From the NCBI GenBank assembly GCA_022451445.1, contig JAKUSY010000262.1, positions 1 to 5,068 on the forward strand: a stretch of 5,068 nucleotides of DNA. The letters run 5' to 3'. The notes beneath the pieces are model-generated. The model was not told where the DNA came from and made no database searches. It saw only the letters and a list, made by a program, of their open reading frames with translations. Numbering within the stretch: position 1 is the stretch's first letter; every line of letters starts with the position of its first letter. The position numbers and the translations under genes are program-made. Shown here one piece after another: positions 1 to 5,068 of this stretch. This DNA comes from Planctomycetota bacterium. GTDB taxonomy: Bacteria > Planctomycetota > UBA8108.

Positions 1-1321
1 TCTCGGCGTGTTCGGCGAGGTCGAGACCCTGCTCCTCGTCCTCGTCGCTGACGCGCAGGCCGACCAGCTTGTCGATCACCCAGAACACCGCGATCGAGGC
101 GACCAGGGTGTAGACGATGGTCACGCCGCCGCCGATCAGCTGCGCCTTGAGCTGGGCGCCCATTCCGACACCCTCCGCGTAGCCGCTGCCGCCGAGAGCT
201 TCGGAGGCGAAGAAGGCGACCATGACCACGCCGATGAAGCCGCCGACGCCGTGGACGCCCGCCACGTCGAGCGAGTCATCGTAGGCAAAGCGTTTCTTTA
301 CTGCGGTGGAGGCTAAATAACACAGGGCGCCGGAGGTAAAGCCGATCGCCAGGCCTCCCTCGGGGCCGATGAAGCCCGAGGCGGGGGTGACCGCCGCGAG
401 CCCGGCGATGGCGCCGGTGGCGGCGCCCAGCACGCTGGGCTTGCCGTTGACCTTCCATTCGATGAGCATCCAGGTGAGCGTCGCCGTCGCCGCGGAGAGA
501 TGGGTGACGAGCAGCGCCATGGCGGCCTGGCCATTGGCGGCCAGGGCGCTGCCGGCGTTGAAGCCGAACCAGCCGACCCAGAGCATGGCGGAGCCGATGA
601 CCGTATAGGTCAGGTTGTGGGGGATCATCTGCGTCTCGGGATAGCCCTTGCGCTTGCCGACCATGATGCAGGCCACCAGCGCCGCCACGCCCGCGGTGAT
701 GTGGACGACGATTCCGCCGGCGAAGGCCATGACACCCAACTCGCTGAACCAGCCACCGCCCCAGGTCATGTGGCAGATCGGCAGGTAGACCACGATGAGC
801 CAGAGAGCGGAGAAGAGCATCACCGCGAGGAATTTCATGCGCTCGACAAAGGCGCCGATGACCAGCGCCGGGGTGATGATGGCGAAGGTCATCTGGAAGG
901 CGCAGAAGAGGGTCTCTGGTATTGCTGTGTCGGGGTAGAGGCGATCCCTTGCTAAACCGCCAAGCAGGACCTTCGACAGGCCGCCGAAAAACCGGTTTCC
1001 CTCATCGAAAGCCACGCTGTAGCCGAAGACCACCCAGAGCACCGAGATCAGCGCCGTCATCGCGAAGCAGTGCATCAGCACCGACAGCACGTTCTTGGTC
1101 CGCACCAGGCCGCCGTAGAAGAGCGCCAGCGCCGGGATCGTCATGAAGAGGACGAGCGCGGTGGAGACCAGGATCCAGGCGGTATCCCCGCTGTCGGGAG
1201 CTTTCAGGAGGGGGTCCTCCGCCAGCGCGGGGCTCGCCAGGAAACCCAGCATCAACAGGGCGAGAACGGACAGGCTTAAAATGAACGAGACGGGTGAACC
1301 GAATGGTCTTCTCGACGGCAT
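1..1321 (-). CDS. amt: Amt-family ammonium transporter, 3' end cut by window edge
   Basis: An integral inner-membrane channel/transporter for ammonium. I read 440 residues from the ATG at 1321-1319; only the extreme C-terminus lies outside the window. A signal peptide ends near SPALA (31-35 region), as in many bacterial Amt proteins, and about eleven hydrophobic segments follow. Family landmarks, with E. coli AmtB equivalents: F142 in CAFQMTF (F107), W187 in MTWGGG (W148), H207 in GIVVH (H168), F254 and S258 in WFGFNAGS (F215, S219), H357 in GVHGVGG (H318), and the C-terminal VGLRVSDEDEEQGLDL. The exception is residue 199 (codon 727-725): FAGG is preceded by Ala where the family has Asp (Asp160). 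A GGAGG ribosome site lies 4 bases before the ATG. No glnK (P-II) gene lies upstream; one could lie downstream, outside the window. Codons TTA, GCA, ATA and CCA cluster around 930-975, unlike the GC-rich remainder. The family call is secure; transport activity is uncertain because of the Asp change. Confidence 0.96.
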   Translation of the reverse strand, partial: MPSRRPFGSPVSFILSLSVLALLMLGFLASPALAEDPLLKAPDSGDTAWILVSTALVLFMTIPALALFYGGLVRTKNVLSVLMHCFAMTALISVLWVVFGYSVAFDEGNRFFGGLSKVLLGGLARDRLYPDTAIPETLFCAFQMTFAIITPALVIGAFVERMKFLAVMLFSALWLIVVYLPICHMTWGGGWFSELGVMAFAGGIVVHITAGVAALVACIMVGKRKGYPETQMIPHNLTYTVIGSAMLWVGWFGFNAGSALAANGQAAMALLVTHLSAATATLTWMLIEWKVNGKPSVLGAATGAIAGLAAVTPASGFIGPEGGLAIGFTSGALCYLASTAVKKRFAYDDSLDVAGVHGVGGFIGVVMVAFFASEALGGSGYAEGVGMGAQLKAQLIGGGVTIVYTLVASIAVFWVIDKLVGLRVSDEDEEQGLDLAEHAE

Positions 1322-1324
1322 GTT

Positions 1325-1330
1325 TCCTCC
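1325..1330 (-). promoter_or_regulatory. Ribosome binding site of amt
   Basis: GGAGGA on the minus strand lies 3-4 bases before the ATG at 1321. It is a near-perfect Shine-Dalgarno sequence and supports this start for the transporter. Confidence 0.8.
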
Positions 1331-1356
1331 GCGGCTTGGAATATGAGGACGCAGAG

Positions 1357-1385
1357 ATTATCTAAAAACCATCCGTCCAAGTCCA
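1357..1385 (-). promoter_or_regulatory. Candidate sigma-70-type promoter for amt
   Basis: On the minus strand TGGACT (1385-1380, 4 of 6 to the -35 consensus) and GATAAT (1362-1357, 5 of 6 to the -10) are separated by 17 bases, which would put the transcript start about 30 bases before the ATG. No sigma-54 GG-N10-GC element, expected for many nitrogen-regulated amt genes, is visible in the 110-base gap. Read-through from the upstream thioredoxin gene is also possible because I see no terminator between them. Confidence 0.35.
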
Positions 1386-1431
1386 GAGCCGCGCCCTCAA
1401 TAGTTGTCCGGCCGGTCCGCGTTCCCGGCGC

Positions 1432-2502
1432 TCAGGTGGTGCGCTCTTTTTTCTTCGACTCGCTCTTCTGGTTCTTCAGGGCCTTCTCGAACTTGAAGAG
1501 CCGGTCCTCCATCTCCTCGCGCTGGTTTTCAGGGGCGAGCTTGATGGCCTTGCGCTGAGTTTCGACGGCTTCCTTCAGCTTGCCGTTGCGGAAGAGGCAC
1601 TCCCCGAGGGTGTCGAGAATGAAGGCTGCCTCGGGCTGGAGGGCGAGGGCCTTCTCGGCGAGCTCCAGGGCGTACTTCAGCTTCGTGTCGTGGGTGACGA
1701 GGAACCAGGCGTAGTTGTTGAGCAGGGTCGCGTCAGGCTCTTTTACGTGCTTGATGAGGTATTCGCCCACGGCGACCACCTTGGCGACCTCATCTCCATC
1801 CTGGTAGGCCCGCATGAGCAGCCGGGCGTGGTCGACGACGCTGGCCGTATCCTTCTTCTTGTCGAAGTAGGCATGGAGCCCGGCGATGTCCCTCCCCCGG
1901 CTCGTCATGAAGCTCAGCAGGGCCATGCGTCCTTCGGCGACCTCTCGAATGGCCGAGCCCGCGTCCTTCGCGTCGAGAACTTTTTTGTACAGGGCTTTGG
2001 CCTTGGCGTACTGCCGTCGCTCTTCTTCTTTTTTCCCGAGCTCGACCGCGACCTCCAGGTTCTTCGGCTCCTGCTCTGCCTTCTTCTTGAGCGCGCCGTA
2101 GGATTTGCCGGCGAGGATCGGCTTGATGGCGCTGATGAATTGGTCGGGAGGCCGGAAGCCGGAGATGCGGTCGAGCTCTTCACCCTTGGAGTCGATGATG
2201 AGCAGGGTGGGGAAGCTGCGGACGCCGTAGCGCTTGGCGATATCCTTTCCCTCGCCCTTCTCGGCGTTGATCTTGAGCGATACGAAGTTTTTGTTCAGCA
2301 GGGCGGCGACGTCTTTGTTCGGATAGGTCTCACGGACCAGTACTTTGCACCATCCTCACCAGTCGGTGTAGAAATCGATGTAGACCATCTTCTTGGCCTC
2401 GGAGGCCTTCTTCAGCGCATCGTCAAAGGAGCCCTCAGCCCACTTGACGCCTTCGGCGGGGGAGGAGAGCAGCACGGTAGAGAGCAGTAGAGCCAGCGAC
2501 AT
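1432..2502 (-). CDS. Putative selenocysteine-containing exported thioredoxin-fold/TPR protein (UGA at codon 49)
   Basis: A probable thiol/selenol oxidoreductase of the thioredoxin fold, 356 residues if the TGA at 2358-2356 is read as selenocysteine. The start is the ATG at 2502: an in-frame TGA lies two codons upstream and GAGGTG is 4 bases before it. Residues 2-16 are hydrophobic (a weak signal peptide without a basic N-region). Residues 20-132 form a thioredoxin domain resembling the Thioredoxin_7/DsbD-gamma group: VYIDFYTDW, then U49-G50-W51-C52-K, and the cis-proline motif RSFPT (P98). Residues 138-175 are rich in Lys and Glu. TPR-like helices cover about 256-324 (NNYAWFLVTH..., LDTLGECLFRNGKLKEAV), followed by a charged tail. 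The frame has no other internal stop, and the reading frame and protein-like character continue on both sides of the TGA. Known family behaviour: Sec commonly replaces the attacking Cys of CxxC. Alternatives are a nonsense mutation or a TGC-to-TGA sequence error. An automatic caller would start at the Met at 1926 and lose the whole catalytic domain. Confidence 0.82.
2321..2358 (-). promoter_or_regulatory. Candidate bacterial SECIS element, with the UGA at 2358-2356
   Basis: In bacteria the selenocysteine insertion signal is a hairpin in the coding region directly after the UGA and binds SelB. Here GGUC (2338-2335) pairs with GACC (2329-2326) around the five-base loop CGUGA (2334-2330). The loop starts 22 bases after the UGA and has a G at its second position. 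An outer stem GGAU (2355-2352)/AUCC (2324-2321) closes the structure, with a large 5'-side internal loop. The spacing and the early-loop G fit the general pattern of bacterial SECIS elements. The stem is short (4 bp), so the structure alone is not decisive; the strength of the call comes from its position. Confidence 0.55.
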
Positions 2503-2506
2503 GGTT

Positions 2507-2512
2507 CACCTC
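2507..2512 (-). promoter_or_regulatory. Ribosome binding site of the Sec-thioredoxin gene
   Basis: GAGGTG lies 4 bases before the ATG at 2502. With the in-frame TGA immediately upstream, this fixes the start of the selenoprotein frame and shows that translation is set up to begin before the UGA codon. Confidence 0.65.
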
Positions 2513-2565
2513 GCGAGATAGGGTTGTTCCGGGCAACGGCTGAAGGGCAGCCGCGCCATGACCGT

Positions 2566-2641
2566 CCGTATTTTTCCTGATCGTACCCGCGCGGGCGCGG
2601 ACTGGCAATCGATCCTGCCCTGATGAAACCGTATTTTTTCC
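2566..2641. repeat. Pair of near-identical A-tract direct repeats flanking the promoter
   Basis: On the minus strand GGAAAAAATACGG (2641-2629) lies upstream of the -35 and GGAAAAATACGG (2577-2566) lies just after the -10, around the expected transcription start. They differ by one A and are offset by about 63 bases. They could be paired operator sites or chance A-tracts in otherwise GC-rich DNA. Confidence 0.4.
2580..2608 (-). promoter_or_regulatory. Sigma-70-type promoter for the Sec-thioredoxin gene
   Basis: TTGCCA (2608-2603, 5 of 6 to TTGACA) and TACGAT (2585-2580, 4 of 6 to TATAAT) are separated by exactly 17 bases on the minus strand. The start of transcription would be near 2573, leaving a 5' leader of about 70 bases. 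This is the best promoter match in the window and it lies in the only sizeable intergenic gap (2503-2687). It suggests that the thioredoxin gene is transcribed independently of the secreted-protein genes upstream. Confidence 0.55.
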
Positions 2642-2687
2642 GTGGACAGCCCGTCGCCGCGGCTGGTTCTTCCCTGGGCCGGCCGCC

Positions 2688-4730
2688 TCAGGGAGCGCAG
2701 GCGTCCGGACAGTCCTCGATCCCGGTGCAGGCGACGCCCAGGGCGTGCGCCCGGCCTCCCTGGAAGAGGTAGGCCAGGGAGGTGATCCCGTCGGAGATGT
2801 CAACCCCGCCGTCGCCGTTGGAATCCAGCCCCGGCGGGCAGCGCGGCGCATCCTGGCCGAGGAAGAGGTAGCCGAAGAGGGCTATGGAATCACTGATGTC
2901 GACATTCGAGTCCTGGTTGAAGTCCCCGGGGACCTGGCCTCCCGGTGCGCCGTTGGCGGCGGTGGCCGTTGCGGCGGCCGAAGGCGCCGATTCGTTCCCG
3001 GCTACGTCGATGGCGGTTACGGTGTACTGGTAGGTGGCACCGGCCTCGACAGTGGCGTCAGAGAACACATTGTCGATGATGCCGGCGGCCAGGAGCTCGT
3101 TGTCGCGGTAGACGTTGAAGGTCGCGAGGTCCTCGACCAGCTCCATTTCCCAGGCGAGCTCGATGGAGCCGTCGAGGGCCGTGGCCTCGAGCCTCGTTGG
3201 CGCCGGGGGCGGGAGGTCACCCCTGCCTTCGGCGGTGATTTTCAGGATAAAGTTCCCGGCGAGGGTGTTGTAGCCGTGAACCAGGATGTAATAGGCCTGG
3301 TCTCCAAGCGCGTCCCAGGTGACGCTCGACTGCAGTCCGCAGGAGTCGTCGTTGGATACCACGCAGAGCGGCGCCCCGCAGTCGCCCTCGAAGACGCTGA
3401 GCCGGGTGTCGTAGCCGCTGCCGCAGGTCTCGGCGGTCAGGATCATTCCGTTCAGGCCGGTGACCGCGTACCAGAGCCCCGGAGCGATGCTGCCCCCGCA
3501 GGAGGCGCTCTCGGGGTCGGGGCTGGCTTCGATGGCCGTCTGTCCCTCGATCTCCACGAGGCCGTTCACCAATTCGAGCCCGATGGCGCCGTCGCAGCGG
3601 TCGTTCTCCTGCATATCGCAGGCATCGCCCTCTCCATCACCATCGAGGTCCAGCTGGTTCTCGTTCGCGGTCGCGGGGCAGTTGTCGTCGGCATCGAGGA
3701 TGCCGTCGTTGTCCTGGTCGTCCTCAGAGGGAGGCAATTGGGCGCTGACGTTGAGAATATAGTCACCGGCGCTGATATTGTAGCCATGCACGAGGAGCAG
3801 GTAGGTGGCTCCGTCTTCGGAGTTCCAGCTGACCATGGACTGGAGGCCGCAGGCGTCATCGTTCTGGGTGACGCAGGCGGGTACGCCGCAGTCGCCCTCG
3901 AAGATGCTGAGCCGGGTGTCGTAGGTGCTGCCGCAGGTCTCAGCCCGCATCGGCTGTCCGTTGCCGATGACGGAATACCAGACGCCGGGAGCGGTGCTGG
4001 CTCCGCACTTGGCGTTTTCGGGGTCTAGCGCGGCTCCCGTGGTCCGGCCCGTAGCGCCGGCGGCCAGGATGGCTCCGCCATTGACGTCGATGTCCTCCTC
4101 GAAGACCAGCTCGAACGCGTCCGGACAGAGATCATTGGGCGGAACGTCGCAGGCGTCTCCGATGCCATCGTCATCTTCATCCAGCTGCCCTGGATTGGCC
4201 GCGTTGGGACAGTTGTCATCATCGTTGATGAGCCCGTCGAGATCCGGGTCGCGCCCATCTTCGAAGAAAACCCTGAGGGTATAGGGCCCGGTTGCCTGGC
4301 CAAAACCGTGAACGAGGATGAAGTAGGTCTCTCCCTCGTTGGCGGCGAACCTCACCTGGGCGTCATCTCCGCAGCGGTCATCATTGTTCACCACGCAGGT
4401 CAACGCTTCGCACGATCCCCGGAAGATGCTCAGGCGCGTGTCAAACTCACTGTCGCAGGTCTGGGCGTAGATCGGACGACCGGTCCCCTCGAGGCTGTAC
4501 CAGACTCCCGGTGAATCGCTGGTACCGCAGGCCGCGTCTTCATCGTCTCCGGTGGCTCCATCTGCGGTGCTTCCCTCTGCCGTGGCCGGGACCCCGGACT
4601 GTGGGGCAAGCACCTCGGCATCGGGGCAGAGATCATTTGCGGGCTGCGCGAAGGCCGCACCCGCGGGGTAGCCTGCCGCGAGGAAGAAGAGACAGAGGGT
4701 GTAGAGGTAGAGAGCGTTCCTGGTCATCAT
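2688..4730 (-). CDS. Secreted modular protein: three PPC-like domains, two TSP3 segments, FN3-like domain, dockerin-like tail
   Basis: A complete 680-residue exported protein of unknown function. Residues 1-28 are a signal peptide (hydrophobic LYLYTLCLFFLAAG, cleavage probably after AAFA). Three related beta-rich units follow at about 31-157, 199-331 and 376-502. Each has an ND-CPDA or ND-CDGA opening, CG-S-PGVWYS (PGLWYA in the third), TC-S-YDTRLS, a Cys pair, NDD-CG, and an ILVHGY-type strand, as in PPC-like domains. Thrombospondin type 3 calcium-binding segments with DxDxDG loops and paired Cys lie at about 161-195 and 338-372. A fibronectin III-like domain spans about 506-592. The C-terminus (599-680) holds two EF-hand-like loops (DFNQDSNVDISD, DSNGDGGVDISD) with GYLFLG/AYLFQGG helices, and ends in CPDACAP. 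AAGGAG precedes two consecutive ATGs; the second (4727) has the better spacing, so the true start may be one codon later. It probably lies in an operon with the gene 18 bases upstream. An extracellular binding or structural role is inferred; no catalytic motif is visible. Confidence 0.93.
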   Translation of the reverse strand: MMTRNALYLYTLCLFFLAAGYPAGAAFAQPANDLCPDAEVLAPQSGVPATAEGSTADGATGDDEDAACGTSDSPGVWYSLEGTGRPIYAQTCDSEFDTRLSIFRGSCEALTCVVNNDDRCGDDAQVRFAANEGETYFILVHGFGQATGPYTLRVFFEDGRDPDLDGLINDDDNCPNAANPGQLDEDDDGIGDACDVPPNDLCPDAFELVFEEDIDVNGGAILAAGATGRTTGAALDPENAKCGASTAPGVWYSVIGNGQPMRAETCGSTYDTRLSIFEGDCGVPACVTQNDDACGLQSMVSWNSEDGATYLLLVHGYNISAGDYILNVSAQLPPSEDDQDNDGILDADDNCPATANENQLDLDGDGEGDACDMQENDRCDGAIGLELVNGLVEIEGQTAIEASPDPESASCGGSIAPGLWYAVTGLNGMILTAETCGSGYDTRLSVFEGDCGAPLCVVSNDDSCGLQSSVTWDALGDQAYYILVHGYNTLAGNFILKITAEGRGDLPPPAPTRLEATALDGSIELAWEMELVEDLATFNVYRDNELLAAGIIDNVFSDATVEAGATYQYTVTAIDVAGNESAPSAAATATAANGAPGGQVPGDFNQDSNVDISDSIALFGYLFLGQDAPRCPPGLDSNGDGGVDISDGITSLAYLFQGGRAHALGVACTGIEDCPDACAP
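3376..3941. repeat. Near-identical DNA segments inside the repeated domains
   Basis: Bases 3376-3431 and 3886-3941 match at 53 of 56 positions by my reading. They encode the AETCGS-YDTRLS-FEGDCG stretch of the third and second PPC-like units, exactly 510 bases (170 codons) apart. The corresponding part of the first unit is clearly more diverged. This indicates recent in-frame duplication or gene conversion between the second and third units. Confidence 0.75.
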
Positions 4731-4733
4731 GGG

Positions 4734-4739
4734 CTCCTT
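4734..4739 (-). promoter_or_regulatory. Ribosome binding site of the modular secreted protein
   Basis: AAGGAG lies 3 bases before the first ATG (4730) and 6 before the second (4727). The spacing favours the second Met, which would remove one residue from the protein. Confidence 0.65.
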
Positions 4740-4748
4740 GTTTATGCT

Positions 4749-5068
4749 TCAGTGGGCGCAAGCATCCGGGCATTCTTCGATCAGCAGGCAGCCTGTTCCG
4801 AGCGCGTGCCGGGCGCCTCCCTGGAACAGGTAGCCCAGCATGCCGATGCCATCGGAAATGTCGAGATTTTCATCGCCGTTGAAGTCCAGTCCCATGGGAC
4901 AGGCCGGGCGAGCCTGCCCGAGGAACAGGTAGCCGAAGAGGGCGATCGCGTCGCTGATGTCGACCTGGGAGTCCTGGTTGAAATCGGAGGGAACCTGTCC
5001 GCCCCCGTCTTCTCTGTCGGGTGGGAAGGTCAGGAACACCGGTTCCGAAGGATCTGACTCGGCGCCGC
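4749..5068 (-). CDS. C-terminal end of a secreted protein with a dockerin-like tail (5' end outside the window)
   Basis: The frame is open to the window edge, so only the last 106 residues are visible. They consist of a short acidic/proline linker (SDPSEPVFLTFPPDRED) and then a dockerin-like cassette. The cassette has two EF-hand-type loops (DFNQDSQVDISD and DFNGDENLDISD), the helices ALFGYLFLGQ and MLGYLFQGG, and a Cys-containing end, LLIEECPDACAH. A GTG at 5039 could serve as a start in principle, but no ribosome site or signal peptide follows it and the frame continues upstream, so I treat this as a truncated view of a longer protein. The tail is about 70% identical to the tail of the next gene downstream, whose start is 18 bases beyond this stop. 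That points to an operon of paralogous exported proteins. The function of the missing N-terminal part is unknown. Confidence 0.85.
   Translation of the reverse strand, partial: GAESDPSEPVFLTFPPDREDGGGQVPSDFNQDSQVDISDAIALFGYLFLGQARPACPMGLDFNGDENLDISDGIGMLGYLFQGGARHALGTGCLLIEECPDACAH

Noticed and set aside
1395..1431. GC-rich inverted repeats (GCGCC/GGCGC, CCGGCCGG) after the thioredoxin gene as a terminator
   Set aside because: No U-run follows, and such short GC palindromes are expected by chance in this composition.
1432..1926. A separate 164-residue TPR gene starting at the ATG at 1926
   Set aside because: There is no clear ribosome site, and the same frame continues upstream for 192 codons of convincing thioredoxin-fold sequence broken only by one TGA at the catalytic Cys.
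2356..2358. Nonsense mutation making the thioredoxin gene a pseudogene
   Set aside because: It cannot be fully excluded, but the only stop in 356 codons lies exactly on the redox Cys, the rest of the frame is undamaged, and a SECIS-like hairpin follows.
2356..2358. TGA read as tryptophan (alternative genetic code)
   Set aside because: It would give W-G-W-C and lose the redox pair. The other genes use TGG for Trp and end in TGA.
1690..2490. Plus-strand open frame of 266 codons opposite the thioredoxin gene
   Set aside because: It is a GC-rich antisense shadow with no recognisable domain and no ribosome site, and the opposite strand has clear homology-type motifs.
2647..2665. CAGCC/GGCTG hairpin after the modular protein gene as a terminator
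   Set aside because: It is a five-base stem with a nine-base loop and, in the direction of transcription, is followed by an A-tract rather than a U-tract, so it is not a credible intrinsic terminator.
2745..4028. Plus-strand open frame of 427 codons opposite the modular secreted protein
   Set aside because: It is low-complexity Val/Gly/Ala-rich sequence that mirrors the repeats of the real gene, as expected for an antisense shadow.
1..5068. CRISPR arrays, tRNA or rRNA genes, insertion sequences
   Set aside because: I saw no regular short repeats with spacers, no tRNA-like cloverleaf or CCA end, and no transposase-like frame or terminal inverted repeats.

Overview
The window looks like GC-rich bacterial DNA in which all four genes lie on the minus strand. 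The upstream (right-hand) pair encode large secreted, calcium-binding-type modular proteins ending in dockerin-like EF-hand cassettes. This style is common in Planctomycetota and related metagenomic lineages. The taxonomic suggestion is an inference from protein style only.

Reading in the direction of transcription (right to left): (1) 5068-4749 is the C-terminal end of a secreted protein, cut by the window edge, with a dockerin-like tail. (2) 4730-2688 is a complete 680-residue secreted protein: a signal peptide, three copies of a Cys-containing PPC-like beta domain alternating with two thrombospondin type 3 calcium-binding segments, a fibronectin III-like domain, and a dockerin-like tail closely related to that of gene 1. 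Genes 1 and 2 are 18 bases apart and probably co-transcribed. (3) 2687-2503 is an intergenic region with a good sigma-70-type promoter. (4) 2502-1432 is a thioredoxin-fold/TPR protein of 356 residues whose frame is interrupted once, by a TGA at codon 49. (5) 1431-1322 is a short gap with a weaker promoter candidate. (6) 1321-1 is an Amt-family ammonium transporter, complete except for its last few residues.

The main result is gene 4. The in-frame TGA falls exactly on the first catalytic cysteine of a thioredoxin CxxC motif, giving U-G-W-C. The frame is otherwise open from an ATG with a ribosome binding site to a normal stop, and a short hairpin suited to a bacterial SECIS element lies just after the TGA. 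The best reading is a selenocysteine-containing exported thioredoxin-like protein fused to TPR repeats. A conventional gene caller would shorten or discard it. TGA still acts as the normal stop here: all three gene ends visible in the window are TGA.

A second anomaly is in the transporter. The nearly invariant aspartate of the Amt family (Asp160 of E. coli AmtB) is an alanine, while the twin histidines, the phenylalanine gate and the S1-site residues are kept. There is no sign that the transporter, the selenoprotein and the secreted proteins form one pathway; they may simply be neighbours.
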